A DNA stretch of 12,023 bases from CALJGI01 sp047618115 (GTDB lineage Bacteria; Pseudomonadota; Gammaproteobacteria; Pseudomonadales; Halieaceae), in the NCBI GenBank assembly GCA_047618115.1, contig JBLHKV010000104.1, positions 1-12,023 of the forward strand. The letters run 5' to 3'. A model generated the notes under the pieces. It was not told the origin of the DNA. It saw only the letters and a list, made by a program, of their open reading frames with translations, and did not search any database. This document shows, in pieces, positions 1-6,699 of the stretch. The position numbers were made by a program, and so were the translations under genes. Every line of letters begins with the position of its first letter. Position 1 is the first letter of the stretch.

Positions 1-2
1 CG

Positions 3-539
3 ACGGCCTTCCACCCCGAGACGGAGCTGCTGGTCATTCCCCTGATGCAAGGCTGTATGGAATTCTCGGGTAACGAAGTTGATATTTTTTCTCTTGCCGA
101 GATGCGCGAGCGGCACGGGGGCATGGCAGATCGGTCGTACTTCGAGATGCCGGGCACGGAAGGTCGCCTGGGCAAGCTCGCGGCGTATAACGTGGCCGAC
201 ATGGAGGAGGTGTGGAGCGTGGAGCAGCGCGCCGCCTTCACCACCGCTGCGCTCACCACGGCAGGTGGTCTCGTGTTTGCTGGAGATATCGACCGGTGGT
301 TCCGTGCTTTCGATATCGAAACAGGTGATGTGCTCTGGAAGACCCGACTGCAGACTTCGGCCCTCGGGTCCCCCATAACGTATGAGGTGGACGGGATTCA
401 ATACGTCGCGGTGCCCACCGGACAGGGTGGCGGGCCCCCGTGGAGAGTTGCGCTCTTCCTTTCGCCCGAATTCGCCATGACGACTCCCGAGACACAGCAA
501 CACAATGGCTTGTACGTGTTTCGGCTGGCTCCTCCCTAA
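3..539 (+). CDS. PQQ-type beta-propeller dehydrogenase, 3' end only
   Basis: This is the C-terminal 178 codons of a gene that begins upstream of the window; the frame is open from base 3 to the TAA at 537-539. The translation has propeller-blade signatures of PQQ-dependent quinoproteins. One is a Gly-Gly-Leu-Val-Phe-Ala-Gly-Asp strand followed by RAFDIETGDVLWKTRL (the AxDxxTGxxLW tryptophan-docking motif). The next is SPITYEVDGIQYVAV, and the protein ends in a typical closing strand (GLYVFRLAPP). Proteins of this family oxidise alcohols or sugars in the periplasm and pass electrons to quinone or cytochrome c. No CxxCH heme motif is visible in this part, so a fused C-terminal cytochrome domain is absent. 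The substrate cannot be told from this fragment. Its downstream neighbour on the same strand encodes a diheme protein, but a repeat remnant lies between them. Confidence 0.85.
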   Translation, partial: TAFHPETELLVIPLMQGCMEFSGNEVDIFSLAEMRERHGGMADRSYFEMPGTEGRLGKLAAYNVADMEEVWSVEQRAAFTTAALTTAGGLVFAGDIDRWFRAFDIETGDVLWKTRLQTSALGSPITYEVDGIQYVAVPTGQGGGPPWRVALFLSPEFAMTTPETQQHNGLYVFRLAPP

Positions 540-545
540 GGAGCC
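527..545 (+). terminator. small hairpin over the PQQ gene stop codon
   Basis: GGCTCC (527-532) pairs exactly with GGAGCC (540-545) around a 7-nt loop that contains the TAA stop. No T-run follows, so this is a weak terminator candidate at best and could be chance. Confidence 0.2.
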
Positions 546-609
546 TTGAAGAACAAAATCGAGTCGAATGGATTAGAATACCTCTCCAGATTTATAATAA
601 GAGACAACC

Positions 610-726
610 ATGCTGACCCTCGGGCAAACCTACAACCTGAACGTATTAAAAATGACTGAGCAGGGTGCCTATGTGGATGAGTATTTGGGGTCAAGTATTT
701 GGGGTCAGACTAAAAACTATCTGTAA
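610..726 (+). pseudogene. truncated 5' copy of the CvfB-like gene fused to repeat DNA
   Basis: The 108 bases at 572-679 align without gaps to 6662-6769, the leader and first 23 codons of the intact CvfB-like gene, with 9 mismatches (about 92% identity). Homology stops abruptly after codon 23 (GAYVD), and the frame runs on through the tandem GTATTTGGGGTCA repeat to a TAA at 724-726, giving a 38-residue peptide whose tail is repeat-derived. The Shine-Dalgarno GAGG of the intact copy is GAGA here. Three of the four coding mismatch sites are at or near synonymous changes, but Thr-to-Asn and Val-to-Leu changes are also present. It is most likely an internally deleted remnant of the cassette found intact at 6601-8105, and it is probably not functional. 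Confidence 0.8.
680..707 (+). repeat. 14-bp perfect tandem duplication AGTATTTGGGGTCA
   Basis: AGTATTTGGGGTCA occurs at 680-693 and again directly at 694-707. It sits exactly at the point where homology to the intact CvfB-like gene ends. The second unit forms the left arm of the palindrome at 697-758. A similar doubled motif, AATGTTTGGGGTCA, occurs at the right end of the intact cassette (8043-8056 and 8070-8083), so doubling of this motif seems to be a feature of the right-hand border. Confidence 0.85.
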
Positions 727-758
727 ATAGATTTCGAGTTTTTACTCTGATCCCAAAT
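697..758. repeat. GGGGTCAGA-type palindromic repeat, copy A
   Basis: The 22-nt arms at 697-718 and 737-758 are inverted repeats of each other with two mismatches; the left arm reads ATTTGGGGTCAGACTAAAAA. The 18-nt centre (719-736) is the reverse complement of the centre of copy B (6624-6641) with one mismatch. The two elements are therefore the same repeat in opposite orientation. It resembles the palindromes associated with REP-like / RAYT (Y1 transposase) systems in Gammaproteobacteria. That assignment is from memory, and no transposase is present here. Confidence 0.75.
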
Positions 759-774
759 TTCTTCTACGTAAACG

Positions 775-787
775 CACTATAATAGTG
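775..787 (+). promoter_or_regulatory. palindrome CACTATAATAGTG containing a consensus -10
   Basis: A perfect 13-bp palindrome (6-bp arms around one base) contains a consensus TATAAT at 778-783, about 70 bases before the DUF1592 gene. No good -35 hexamer lies 16-18 bases upstream; that space is the end of palindromic repeat A. The site could be a -10 occluded by a dimeric regulator, or an activator-dependent promoter for the three-gene operon. Confidence 0.35.
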
Positions 788-805
788 ACTATAACTCGCT
801 ATCAG

Positions 806-833
806 GCTATGCTATTCGTTGAGATGGCATAGC
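806..833 (+). promoter_or_regulatory. leader hairpin before the DUF1592 gene
   Basis: GCTATGC (806-812) and GCATAGC (827-833) are exact 7-bp inverted repeats with a 14-nt loop, ending 7 bases before the G-run that probably serves as ribosome binding site. It could form in the 5' leader of the operon mRNA. No function is demonstrated. Confidence 0.3.
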
Positions 834-850
834 ACTAAATGGGGGGTGTA

Positions 851-3412
851 ATGACATACCGCTTCAGAATTTTCACCACTTTCACCATTTTCACTAGTGT
901 GATTTTGCTTGCCGGGTTTACCGGCGCGCAGGCTCAATCGCTGTCCGACAATGCTCAGAACTCTATTGCCTCCCCCCGCGCGCTGCTGGACCGTTACTGC
1001 GTAAGCTGTCACAACGAGACGCTGAAGACGGCAGGCTTGATGCTCGATCAGGCGAATATAAGCGATGTCGGCGAAGACCCCACCTTGTGGGAACGGGTGT
1101 TGACCAAGCTCACGCTGCGGGCAATGCCACCGGTGGGAATGCCGCTGCGACCGACTGATGGTGAGTTCGAAGTATTATTGAGCCATCTTAAAACGGAACT
1201 GGATCAGCATGCAGAATCGAACCTGAATCCTGGGCGACCGGTGCTTCACCGTTTAAACCGCACCGAGTATGCGAACGCGATCCGGGACCTGCTGGCCATG
1301 GAGATCGATGCAGCGGCGTTACTGCCGCCGGACAACGTCGCTGAGGGTTTCGACAACAACGCCGAGGTGCTGATGGTTTCGCCGCTCTTAATGGAGCGGT
1401 ATATGTTAGCGGCGGCTCGAATCAGCCGTATGGCCGTGGGGCCCACTGCGATGGAACCGATCAGCGAGGTGTACCGGGTTTCTCCTGACTTTATGCAACG
1501 GCAGCGCATGAGTGAGGACCTGCCGTTTGGATCGCGCGGTGGTATGGCACTAAAACACAATTTCCCTATGGATGGCGAGTACACCCTCAACGTTAAACTG
1601 CAACGCGGTCGGAACAACACCATCCGTGGCCTGCGTGAGGAACACACCCTGGATGTACACCTGGATCATGAGCGCGTCGGCACATTTAAAGTGGGTGGTG
1701 AAGTCCACGGTCGGTCGCCGCCGCTATTTGTACTTACCGCAGAAATTATGTACCAGGGGGATGCGGATCAGCAGGGATACATGTTCACGGCGGATAATGC
1801 CTTGCAGCTCCGCTTTCCGGCCAAGGCGGGGTCCCGCTTGGTGGGGGTCACCTTTTTGGACAAAGGCATAAAATCTGAAGGCATTAAGATTCCCGAGTTG
1901 ACGTTGAGTGAGCTTGAAGACTACTCGGGCGGCGAACCGGCCGTGGACAGTGTGACCATCACTGGACCGTATCAGGCGAGTGGACCTGGGCAGACGGCAA
2001 CTCAAGACAAGATTTTTATATGTCGACCTGCACCAGAGGCGACGCCGGCAAAGAAGGAGGCCTGCGCCCGGACCATACTCTCAAATTTGGCACGCCAGGC
2101 ATATCGACGACCGGCTACTCCCGAAGAGATGGAAATTCTGTTAGATCTTTACCAGCAAGGTCAGAATCAGGATGAGTTTAAGCGCGGTATAGTGTTGGCC
2201 CTGCAGGGTATCCTGGCAGGACCTGATTTTCTGTTCCGCATTGAGCGGAGTCCGGAGAATAGCGTGGCCGGCGAGGTGTATCCGATCAGCGATCTGGAAT
2301 TGGCGTCGCGCTTATCGTTTTTTCTGTGGAGCACCCTGCCGGATGAGACGCTGCTGCGGGTGGCCGAACAGGGCCGTTTGCGCGAACCTGAAATACTAAA
2401 ACGAGAGGTGCAGCGAATGATGGCTGATCCGCGTTTTGAGGAATTTACCACGAATTTTGGCGAGCAATGGTTGGCAGTGCGAGCTATGGATGTCCCGGAG
2501 CCTAACATGGGAATCTTCCCTGAGTTTGATGATGAACTGCGCTCGGCCTTCAAGGATGAGGTGAGGCTGTGGTTTGGGAGCATGGTAAGGGAGAACCGCA
2601 GCGTCAAGGAAATCTTAACGTCAAACTATACCTTTGTTAATGAGCGTCTGGCCCGGCACTATGGTATCCCCAACGTAGATGGCATCCGCTTCCGTCGGGT
2701 GCCGGTGAACCAACCGGAGAGGCAAGGCCTTTTGGGTAAGGGTGGGGTTCTGATGGCAACTTCATATAACAACCGAACCTCTCCGGTGTTGCGTGGAAAA
2801 TGGGTGCTGGATAACTTGTTGAACATGCCACCGCCACCGCCGCCACCTGATGTTCCAGCGTTGAAGACTGATGACGATGGGGGTAAAGCGTTGACGTTGA
2901 AGCAGGCGATGGAACAGCATCGCGCCAATCCGGTATGCGCCACTTGCCACAAGATGATGGATCCGATTGGGTTTGCTCTGGAGCAATTTGATGTGATTGG
3001 GTCATATCGCACCCGCTATACCGAGGCCAATGCCGAGGTGGATGCCTCGGGGATATTGTTTGACGGTAGTTCGTTTGGGAATACAAAGGAATTTCAGGAT
3101 GTGTTACTGAAACATACTGACCGGGTAGTGCATACCATCGTTGAGAAACTGCTGACCTATGCCCTGGGGAGGAAAATCGAGTATTTTGACCAAGCTGTAG
3201 TGCGGAATATCGTGAAGCAGGCGGCCGTGGAGGATTACTCCTGGTCTTTGCTGATACAGGGTGTAATTGAGAGCGTACCGTTTCAGTACCGGCGGGTGGT
3301 GAGTCAGACAAATGATTTGCAGCCGGAGTCTACCGATAATCTGGGGCCGACTGAAAGCGAAGGCGTCTACTACGACATCGATAAAGACGAGTTGGGAATT
3401 TATGACCTGTAA
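851..3412 (+). CDS. DUF1592-family secreted diheme cytochrome-like protein
   Basis: A protein of 853 residues. I start it at ATG 851, which has a G6 run (841-846) four bases upstream; the in-frame ATG at 839 would add four residues. The N-terminus is a Sec-type signal peptide (basic start, hydrophobic core, A-Q-A-Q end). Residues 50-54 are CVSCH and residues 696-700 are CATCH, so two c-type hemes are expected. Domains in order are PSD3/DUF1587 (about 133-197, LNRTEYANAIRDLL), a beta-rich segment of uncertain type (about 210-375), PSD5/DUF1595 (402-470), PSD4/DUF1592 (478-605), PSCyt3/DUF1588 (624-722, with a seven-proline run) and PSD2/DUF1585 (759-827). This is the standard order for the family, first noted in Planctomycetes. 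The substrate is unknown; the hemes and export suggest periplasmic redox work. It is the first gene of a probable operon, with only about 64 bases before the next start, and it ends in tandem stops TAA TAG. Confidence 0.9.
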   Translation: MTYRFRIFTTFTIFTSVILLAGFTGAQAQSLSDNAQNSIASPRALLDRYCVSCHNETLKTAGLMLDQANISDVGEDPTLWERVLTKLTLRAMPPVGMPLRPTDGEFEVLLSHLKTELDQHAESNLNPGRPVLHRLNRTEYANAIRDLLAMEIDAAALLPPDNVAEGFDNNAEVLMVSPLLMERYMLAAARISRMAVGPTAMEPISEVYRVSPDFMQRQRMSEDLPFGSRGGMALKHNFPMDGEYTLNVKLQRGRNNTIRGLREEHTLDVHLDHERVGTFKVGGEVHGRSPPLFVLTAEIMYQGDADQQGYMFTADNALQLRFPAKAGSRLVGVTFLDKGIKSEGIKIPELTLSELEDYSGGEPAVDSVTITGPYQASGPGQTATQDKIFICRPAPEATPAKKEACARTILSNLARQAYRRPATPEEMEILLDLYQQGQNQDEFKRGIVLALQGILAGPDFLFRIERSPENSVAGEVYPISDLELASRLSFFLWSTLPDETLLRVAEQGRLREPEILKREVQRMMADPRFEEFTTNFGEQWLAVRAMDVPEPNMGIFPEFDDELRSAFKDEVRLWFGSMVRENRSVKEILTSNYTFVNERLARHYGIPNVDGIRFRRVPVNQPERQGLLGKGGVLMATSYNNRTSPVLRGKWVLDNLLNMPPPPPPPDVPALKTDDDGGKALTLKQAMEQHRANPVCATCHKMMDPIGFALEQFDVIGSYRTRYTEANAEVDASGILFDGSSFGNTKEFQDVLLKHTDRVVHTIVEKLLTYALGRKIEYFDQAVVRNIVKQAAVEDYSWSLLIQGVIESVPFQYRRVVSQTNDLQPESTDNLGPTESEGVYYDIDKDELGIYDL

Positions 3413-3462
3413 TAGATAGAAAGACAATGATAATACGGTTAAATGTTCAATCAAGATCAAGA

Positions 3463-3467
3463 GAGGG
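3463..3467 (+). promoter_or_regulatory. ribosome binding site GAGGG fixing the DUF1552 start
   Basis: GAGGG lies 9 bases before ATG 3477. The alternative in-frame TTG at 3468 directly abuts this motif with no spacing, so it is unlikely to be the start. Confidence 0.6.
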
Positions 3468-3476
3468 TTGTCAGCC

Positions 3477-4826
3477 ATGATGATATTTAAGAAAAGCATT
3501 CCCCGCCGAACTTTTTTACGCGGTACAGGCGCGAGCCTCGCTTTACCGTTTTTAGATGCGATGGTTCCGGCGTTTGCAGCCGCCGAGGCGGCACGGCCGC
3601 CGCGCCGCCTCGGCTACATCTATCTGCCTAGCGGCCGAATCATAGATAGTTGGACGCCGAAAACAGAAGGTCGGAACTACGATCTGTCGCCATCGCTGGC
3701 GCCGTTTGCGCCATACCGGGAGAAGATGCTGGTATTGAGCGGACTGGATCTCAAGGCGGCGGACTTTAAACCGGGGGAAGCGGGTGCAGAACATCCCCGG
3801 TCCAGTGGTGCCTACCTGACCGGGAAGCACCCATTCAGTACGACGGTAGGGATCTCGGTAGACCAGGTGGTGGCGAAGCAGGTGGGTCAGCAGACGCCGC
3901 TGGCATCCTTACAATTAGGATTGGACCCGGCTGAATGGTCCAACGGCAATGATGGTGGATTCAGAGGTTTTTATCGCACTACCGTAAGTTGGAGCTCCAA
4001 AACCACCGCACTGCCGACGCAGAACAATCCGCGTAAGGTGTTTGAACGGCTCTTCGGGGATACCAGCTCGCTGGATCCGGAAACACAGCACCGACTCAAC
4101 CGCAATCGGGGCAGCGTTTTGGACGCCGTGAACGAGCGAGTGAAACATCTTATGGGCACGCTCGACGCAGGCGACCGCTACAAAATGGCGGAGTACCTGG
4201 ATGCAGTACGCGATATTGAGCGGGGGATACAGGCGGCAGAATCGCGATCAGACATGGACATCACGGGCCTGGAAAGCGTCAAGCGCCCGGCCGGTATCCC
4301 AGAGACCTACACCGAACATGCCAAGCTGATCTTTGACATGATGCACCTGGCCTATCTGACCGACATGACACAGGTGGTGACCGTTATGATGGGCCACGAA
4401 GGCGGAAACCGGACCTTTGTGGAAAAGGGTTTCAAAGAGGGACATCATTCCTTGTCTCACCATCGAGGTATTCAGGGTGCGATCGAGACGTTGAAGCAGA
4501 TTGACCATTTTCAGAATGAGCTGATTGCGTATTTCCTGGAGAAGATGCAATCTACGAAGGAGGCGGATGGCAGCTCCCTGCTCGATAATTCTATGATTAT
4601 GGCTGGCAGCGCAATGAGCGACGCTAACACCCACGTGCATTACAACTTGCCGACGGTCGTGTTCGGTGGCGCTCAGGGCAGACTCAAGACTGGCCGACAC
4701 ATCCGTTATGACGATGAGCCCTTATCGAATCTTCACCTGTTTACGATAGACGCGTTTGGTGCGTCACCAGAAGAGTATGTAGAGGGTGAAAGTGATGCCA
4801 CTGGCATTTTGAAGGGTCTCGCCTGA
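3477..4826 (+). CDS. DUF1552 (HXXSHH) family protein with Tat signal
   Basis: A protein of 449 residues starting at ATG 3477, chosen from the GAGGG at 3463-3467. The N-terminus carries a twin-arginine motif (R10-R11, PRRTFLRG), a hydrophobic stretch and an Ala-rich cleavage region, so it should be exported folded by the Tat pathway. The family signature HxxSHH is present as H324-S-L-S-H-H329. The region before it (HLAYLTDMTQVVTVMMGHEG) and the C-terminal GSAMSDANTHVHYNLPTVVFGG segment are also typical. The family has no proven activity; conserved His and Ser residues and Tat export suggest a metal- or cofactor-bearing hydrolase-like protein, which is inference. It follows the DUF1592 gene closely and precedes the ankyrin gene by 50 bases. 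DUF1592 and DUF1552 genes are commonly neighbours in Gammaproteobacteria and Planctomycetes, which supports a shared role. Confidence 0.9.
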   Translation: MMIFKKSIPRRTFLRGTGASLALPFLDAMVPAFAAAEAARPPRRLGYIYLPSGRIIDSWTPKTEGRNYDLSPSLAPFAPYREKMLVLSGLDLKAADFKPGEAGAEHPRSSGAYLTGKHPFSTTVGISVDQVVAKQVGQQTPLASLQLGLDPAEWSNGNDGGFRGFYRTTVSWSSKTTALPTQNNPRKVFERLFGDTSSLDPETQHRLNRNRGSVLDAVNERVKHLMGTLDAGDRYKMAEYLDAVRDIERGIQAAESRSDMDITGLESVKRPAGIPETYTEHAKLIFDMMHLAYLTDMTQVVTVMMGHEGGNRTFVEKGFKEGHHSLSHHRGIQGAIETLKQIDHFQNELIAYFLEKMQSTKEADGSSLLDNSMIMAGSAMSDANTHVHYNLPTVVFGGAQGRLKTGRHIRYDDEPLSNLHLFTIDAFGASPEEYVEGESDATGILKGLA

Positions 4827-4876
4827 GATCCTTAAGAGATAATTAACAAAGATCCAATCCAACGGGAACCCATAAG

Positions 4877-6535
4877 ATGCGCCAGACAAAAGTTGTGAGT
4901 AGGTCAATCTTGGCAACGGTATTTATTAGCCTGGCCTGTCAAGTAGCGTTTGGCAGCGATGCGCCATTGCTTTCAGCGGCCAGGGAGGGCGATGTTGTGA
5001 CATTGCAGTCGCTCCTGAATGAGAAAGTCGATGTGAACGAGTCCAGGGCGGACGGCAGTACGGCGCTTTCCTGGGCAGTGTATCGTGACGATATAAAGAA
5101 TGTGGATCTGCTGCTTCGCGCAGGGGCCGATGCCAACTTGTCCACTGATTACGGTATTACTCCTTTAATATTGGCCTGTGAAAACGGGAATTCGGCCGTG
5201 GTGGCGTTATTACTGGCAGCCAGGGCTGCCCCCAATCGTGCCAAACTGACCGGCGAGACACCGTTGATGCGTTGTGCCAGTGCCGGCGCGGCGGCGGCGG
5301 TGAAGGCCCTGCTAGAGGCGGGAGCGGATGTGAACGCGAAGGAAAACGAAAGGGGGCAGACAGCCCTTATGTGGGCCGCGGCCGAGCAGCGTCCTGCAGT
5401 CGTGCGTGAGCTGGTGGCACACGGAGTCGACTTGCAAGCCCGCACAAAGCTGATCCCCGAACTCGAACCTTACGAAGTTGATACGCCCGGTTCTACCGTA
5501 TTCGGAAGGAATTATCCTCCCACGATACGTTTTCCTGAAGTATCTGGTGGATTTACCGCCTTGCAATTCTCGGCCCAGCAGGGAGATGTGGAAACGGCGC
5601 GTATATTGTTGGAGGCGGGGGCGGATGTTAATGCACCACATCCAGAGCACGGTAGTGCCCTGGTGATTGCGATAGCCAGCGGGCATGAAGAGTTAGCGAT
5701 GTATATGCTCAAGAACGGGGCGGATCCAAACATCAAGGATGCCTGGGGAGTTTCCCCGCTACACTACGCATTACATGAAGGGGTGTTGATGATGAATAAT
5801 TATACACCTCCAGATGCAATAACCGATAAACGTTTAGGTTGGGAACGGCCCAACATGCCGAGGTTGGTGGCGGCATTGATAGATTATGGCGCCGACCCCA
5901 ATGCCCGCATAGAATTCTCTTACGCCTATCTTGATAATCCGTTTCTAGCGCGAAAGATGGAGACCCCTGGGCAGATCGACCCGGTTGGTGCTACCCCATT
6001 GTTATTGGCGGCCGTTTCAGGAGACATGGAATCGATGCATATCCTGGAAGAAGTCTCGGACGTCAGTGCGACCACAATAGGCGGGGGCACGGTCTTGATG
6101 ATGGCCGGGGGGGCAGGAGCGGAACGTCAACACCGCAGTGAGGATGAGGCCCTGGAAGCCACAAAGTTTGCCTTGTCTATTGGTGGTGGGGATGTCAATG
6201 CTCACCTGACAGAACGAGCTATGGATGGTCCGGCCAAGGGCAAGCAAGACGGTCGGACATTGCTGTATTTTGCGGTCTTACGGGGATGGACGAAACTCGC
6301 ACGGTTCCTGGCAGAGCAAGGTGCGGATATGAATGTGAAGGACAGGTATGGCGTCACCCCAATGATGCTTGCCCTGGGTGATCCGGAGCAACGTCTCAAA
6401 TGGCAAATCAATGGCGGTAATGACCACCGAATTCGTGGTACTAATCCTGTGATAAACCAGGAAATGGTTGATTTGCTACTGGAATTTGGCGCGGAGCCGT
6501 TTACTGGTGAGTTCGAAGATCGCAAAGGAATATAA
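4877..6535 (+). CDS. secreted ankyrin-repeat protein
   Basis: A protein of 552 residues with a Sec signal peptide (about residues 1-26, ending QVAFGS), so it acts in the periplasm or outside. Ankyrin repeats begin immediately (PLLSAAREGDVVTLQSLL) and about ten can be seen, with typical GxTPLxxAxxxG and LLxxGADxN cores. Five occupy roughly residues 28-190. An insert of about 35 residues rich in Pro, Tyr and acidic residues follows, then further repeats to the end (DLLLEFGAEP). Ankyrin repeats bind partner proteins and have no catalytic role. Position as third gene of the probable operon suggests that it scaffolds or inhibits the DUF1592 or DUF1552 product; this is inference. A GGGA (4864-4867) lies about 9 bases before the ATG. 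No hairpin terminator directly follows, but palindromic repeat B begins 65 bases downstream and could act as one. Confidence 0.9.
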   Translation: MRQTKVVSRSILATVFISLACQVAFGSDAPLLSAAREGDVVTLQSLLNEKVDVNESRADGSTALSWAVYRDDIKNVDLLLRAGADANLSTDYGITPLILACENGNSAVVALLLAARAAPNRAKLTGETPLMRCASAGAAAAVKALLEAGADVNAKENERGQTALMWAAAEQRPAVVRELVAHGVDLQARTKLIPELEPYEVDTPGSTVFGRNYPPTIRFPEVSGGFTALQFSAQQGDVETARILLEAGADVNAPHPEHGSALVIAIASGHEELAMYMLKNGADPNIKDAWGVSPLHYALHEGVLMMNNYTPPDAITDKRLGWERPNMPRLVAALIDYGADPNARIEFSYAYLDNPFLARKMETPGQIDPVGATPLLLAAVSGDMESMHILEEVSDVSATTIGGGTVLMMAGGAGAERQHRSEDEALEATKFALSIGGGDVNAHLTERAMDGPAKGKQDGRTLLYFAVLRGWTKLARFLAEQGADMNVKDRYGVTPMMLALGDPEQRLKWQINGGNDHRIRGTNPVINQEMVDLLLEFGAEPFTGEFEDRKGI

Positions 6536-6569
6536 ATAAAAAACCGAGGTCTTCTGTGCTGCAATAAAT

Positions 6570-6605
6570 TAATTTGGGTAATTTACATGTAATTTTGTGT
6601 AATTT
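6570..6605. repeat. four TAATTT units at near-helical spacing
   Basis: TAATTT starts at 6570, 6579, 6590 and 6600, i.e. steps of 9, 11 and 10 bases, the last overlapping the left end of palindrome B. A 10-bp palindrome TTACATGTAA (6583-6592) lies inside. It could be bent DNA, an insertion-target preference or chance AT-rich repetition. Confidence 0.4.
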
Positions 6606-6664
6606 GGGGTCAGAGTAAAAACTCGAAATCAATTTACAGATAGTTTTTACTCTGACCCCAAATT
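6601..6664. repeat. GGGGTCAGAG-type palindromic repeat, copy B (perfect)
   Basis: The arms 6601-6623 and 6642-6664 are perfect 23-bp inverted repeats (left arm begins AATTTGGGGTCAGAGTAAAA) around an 18-nt centre. As RNA it would form a very stable hairpin, which may end transcription from the ankyrin operon. It lies directly before the CvfB-like gene and forms the left border of the repeat-bounded unit. Its centre is inverted relative to copy A. Confidence 0.9.
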
Positions 6665-6699
6665 AGAATACCCCTCCAGAATAATAATATGAGGCAACC

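Noticed and set aside
680..760. CRISPR-like or array repeat
   Set aside because: Only two tandem 14-bp units and one palindrome, with no regular spacers and no cas genes.
2637..3311. A 224-codon open frame on the minus strand inside the DUF1592 gene
   Set aside because: It lies opposite strongly conserved DUF1588/DUF1585 coding sequence, has low-complexity His/Pro/Ser-rich translation and no recognisable domain; a shadow frame.
3468..3476. TTG start for the DUF1552 gene
   Set aside because: The GAGGG motif abuts the TTG with no spacing; ATG 3477 is correctly spaced.
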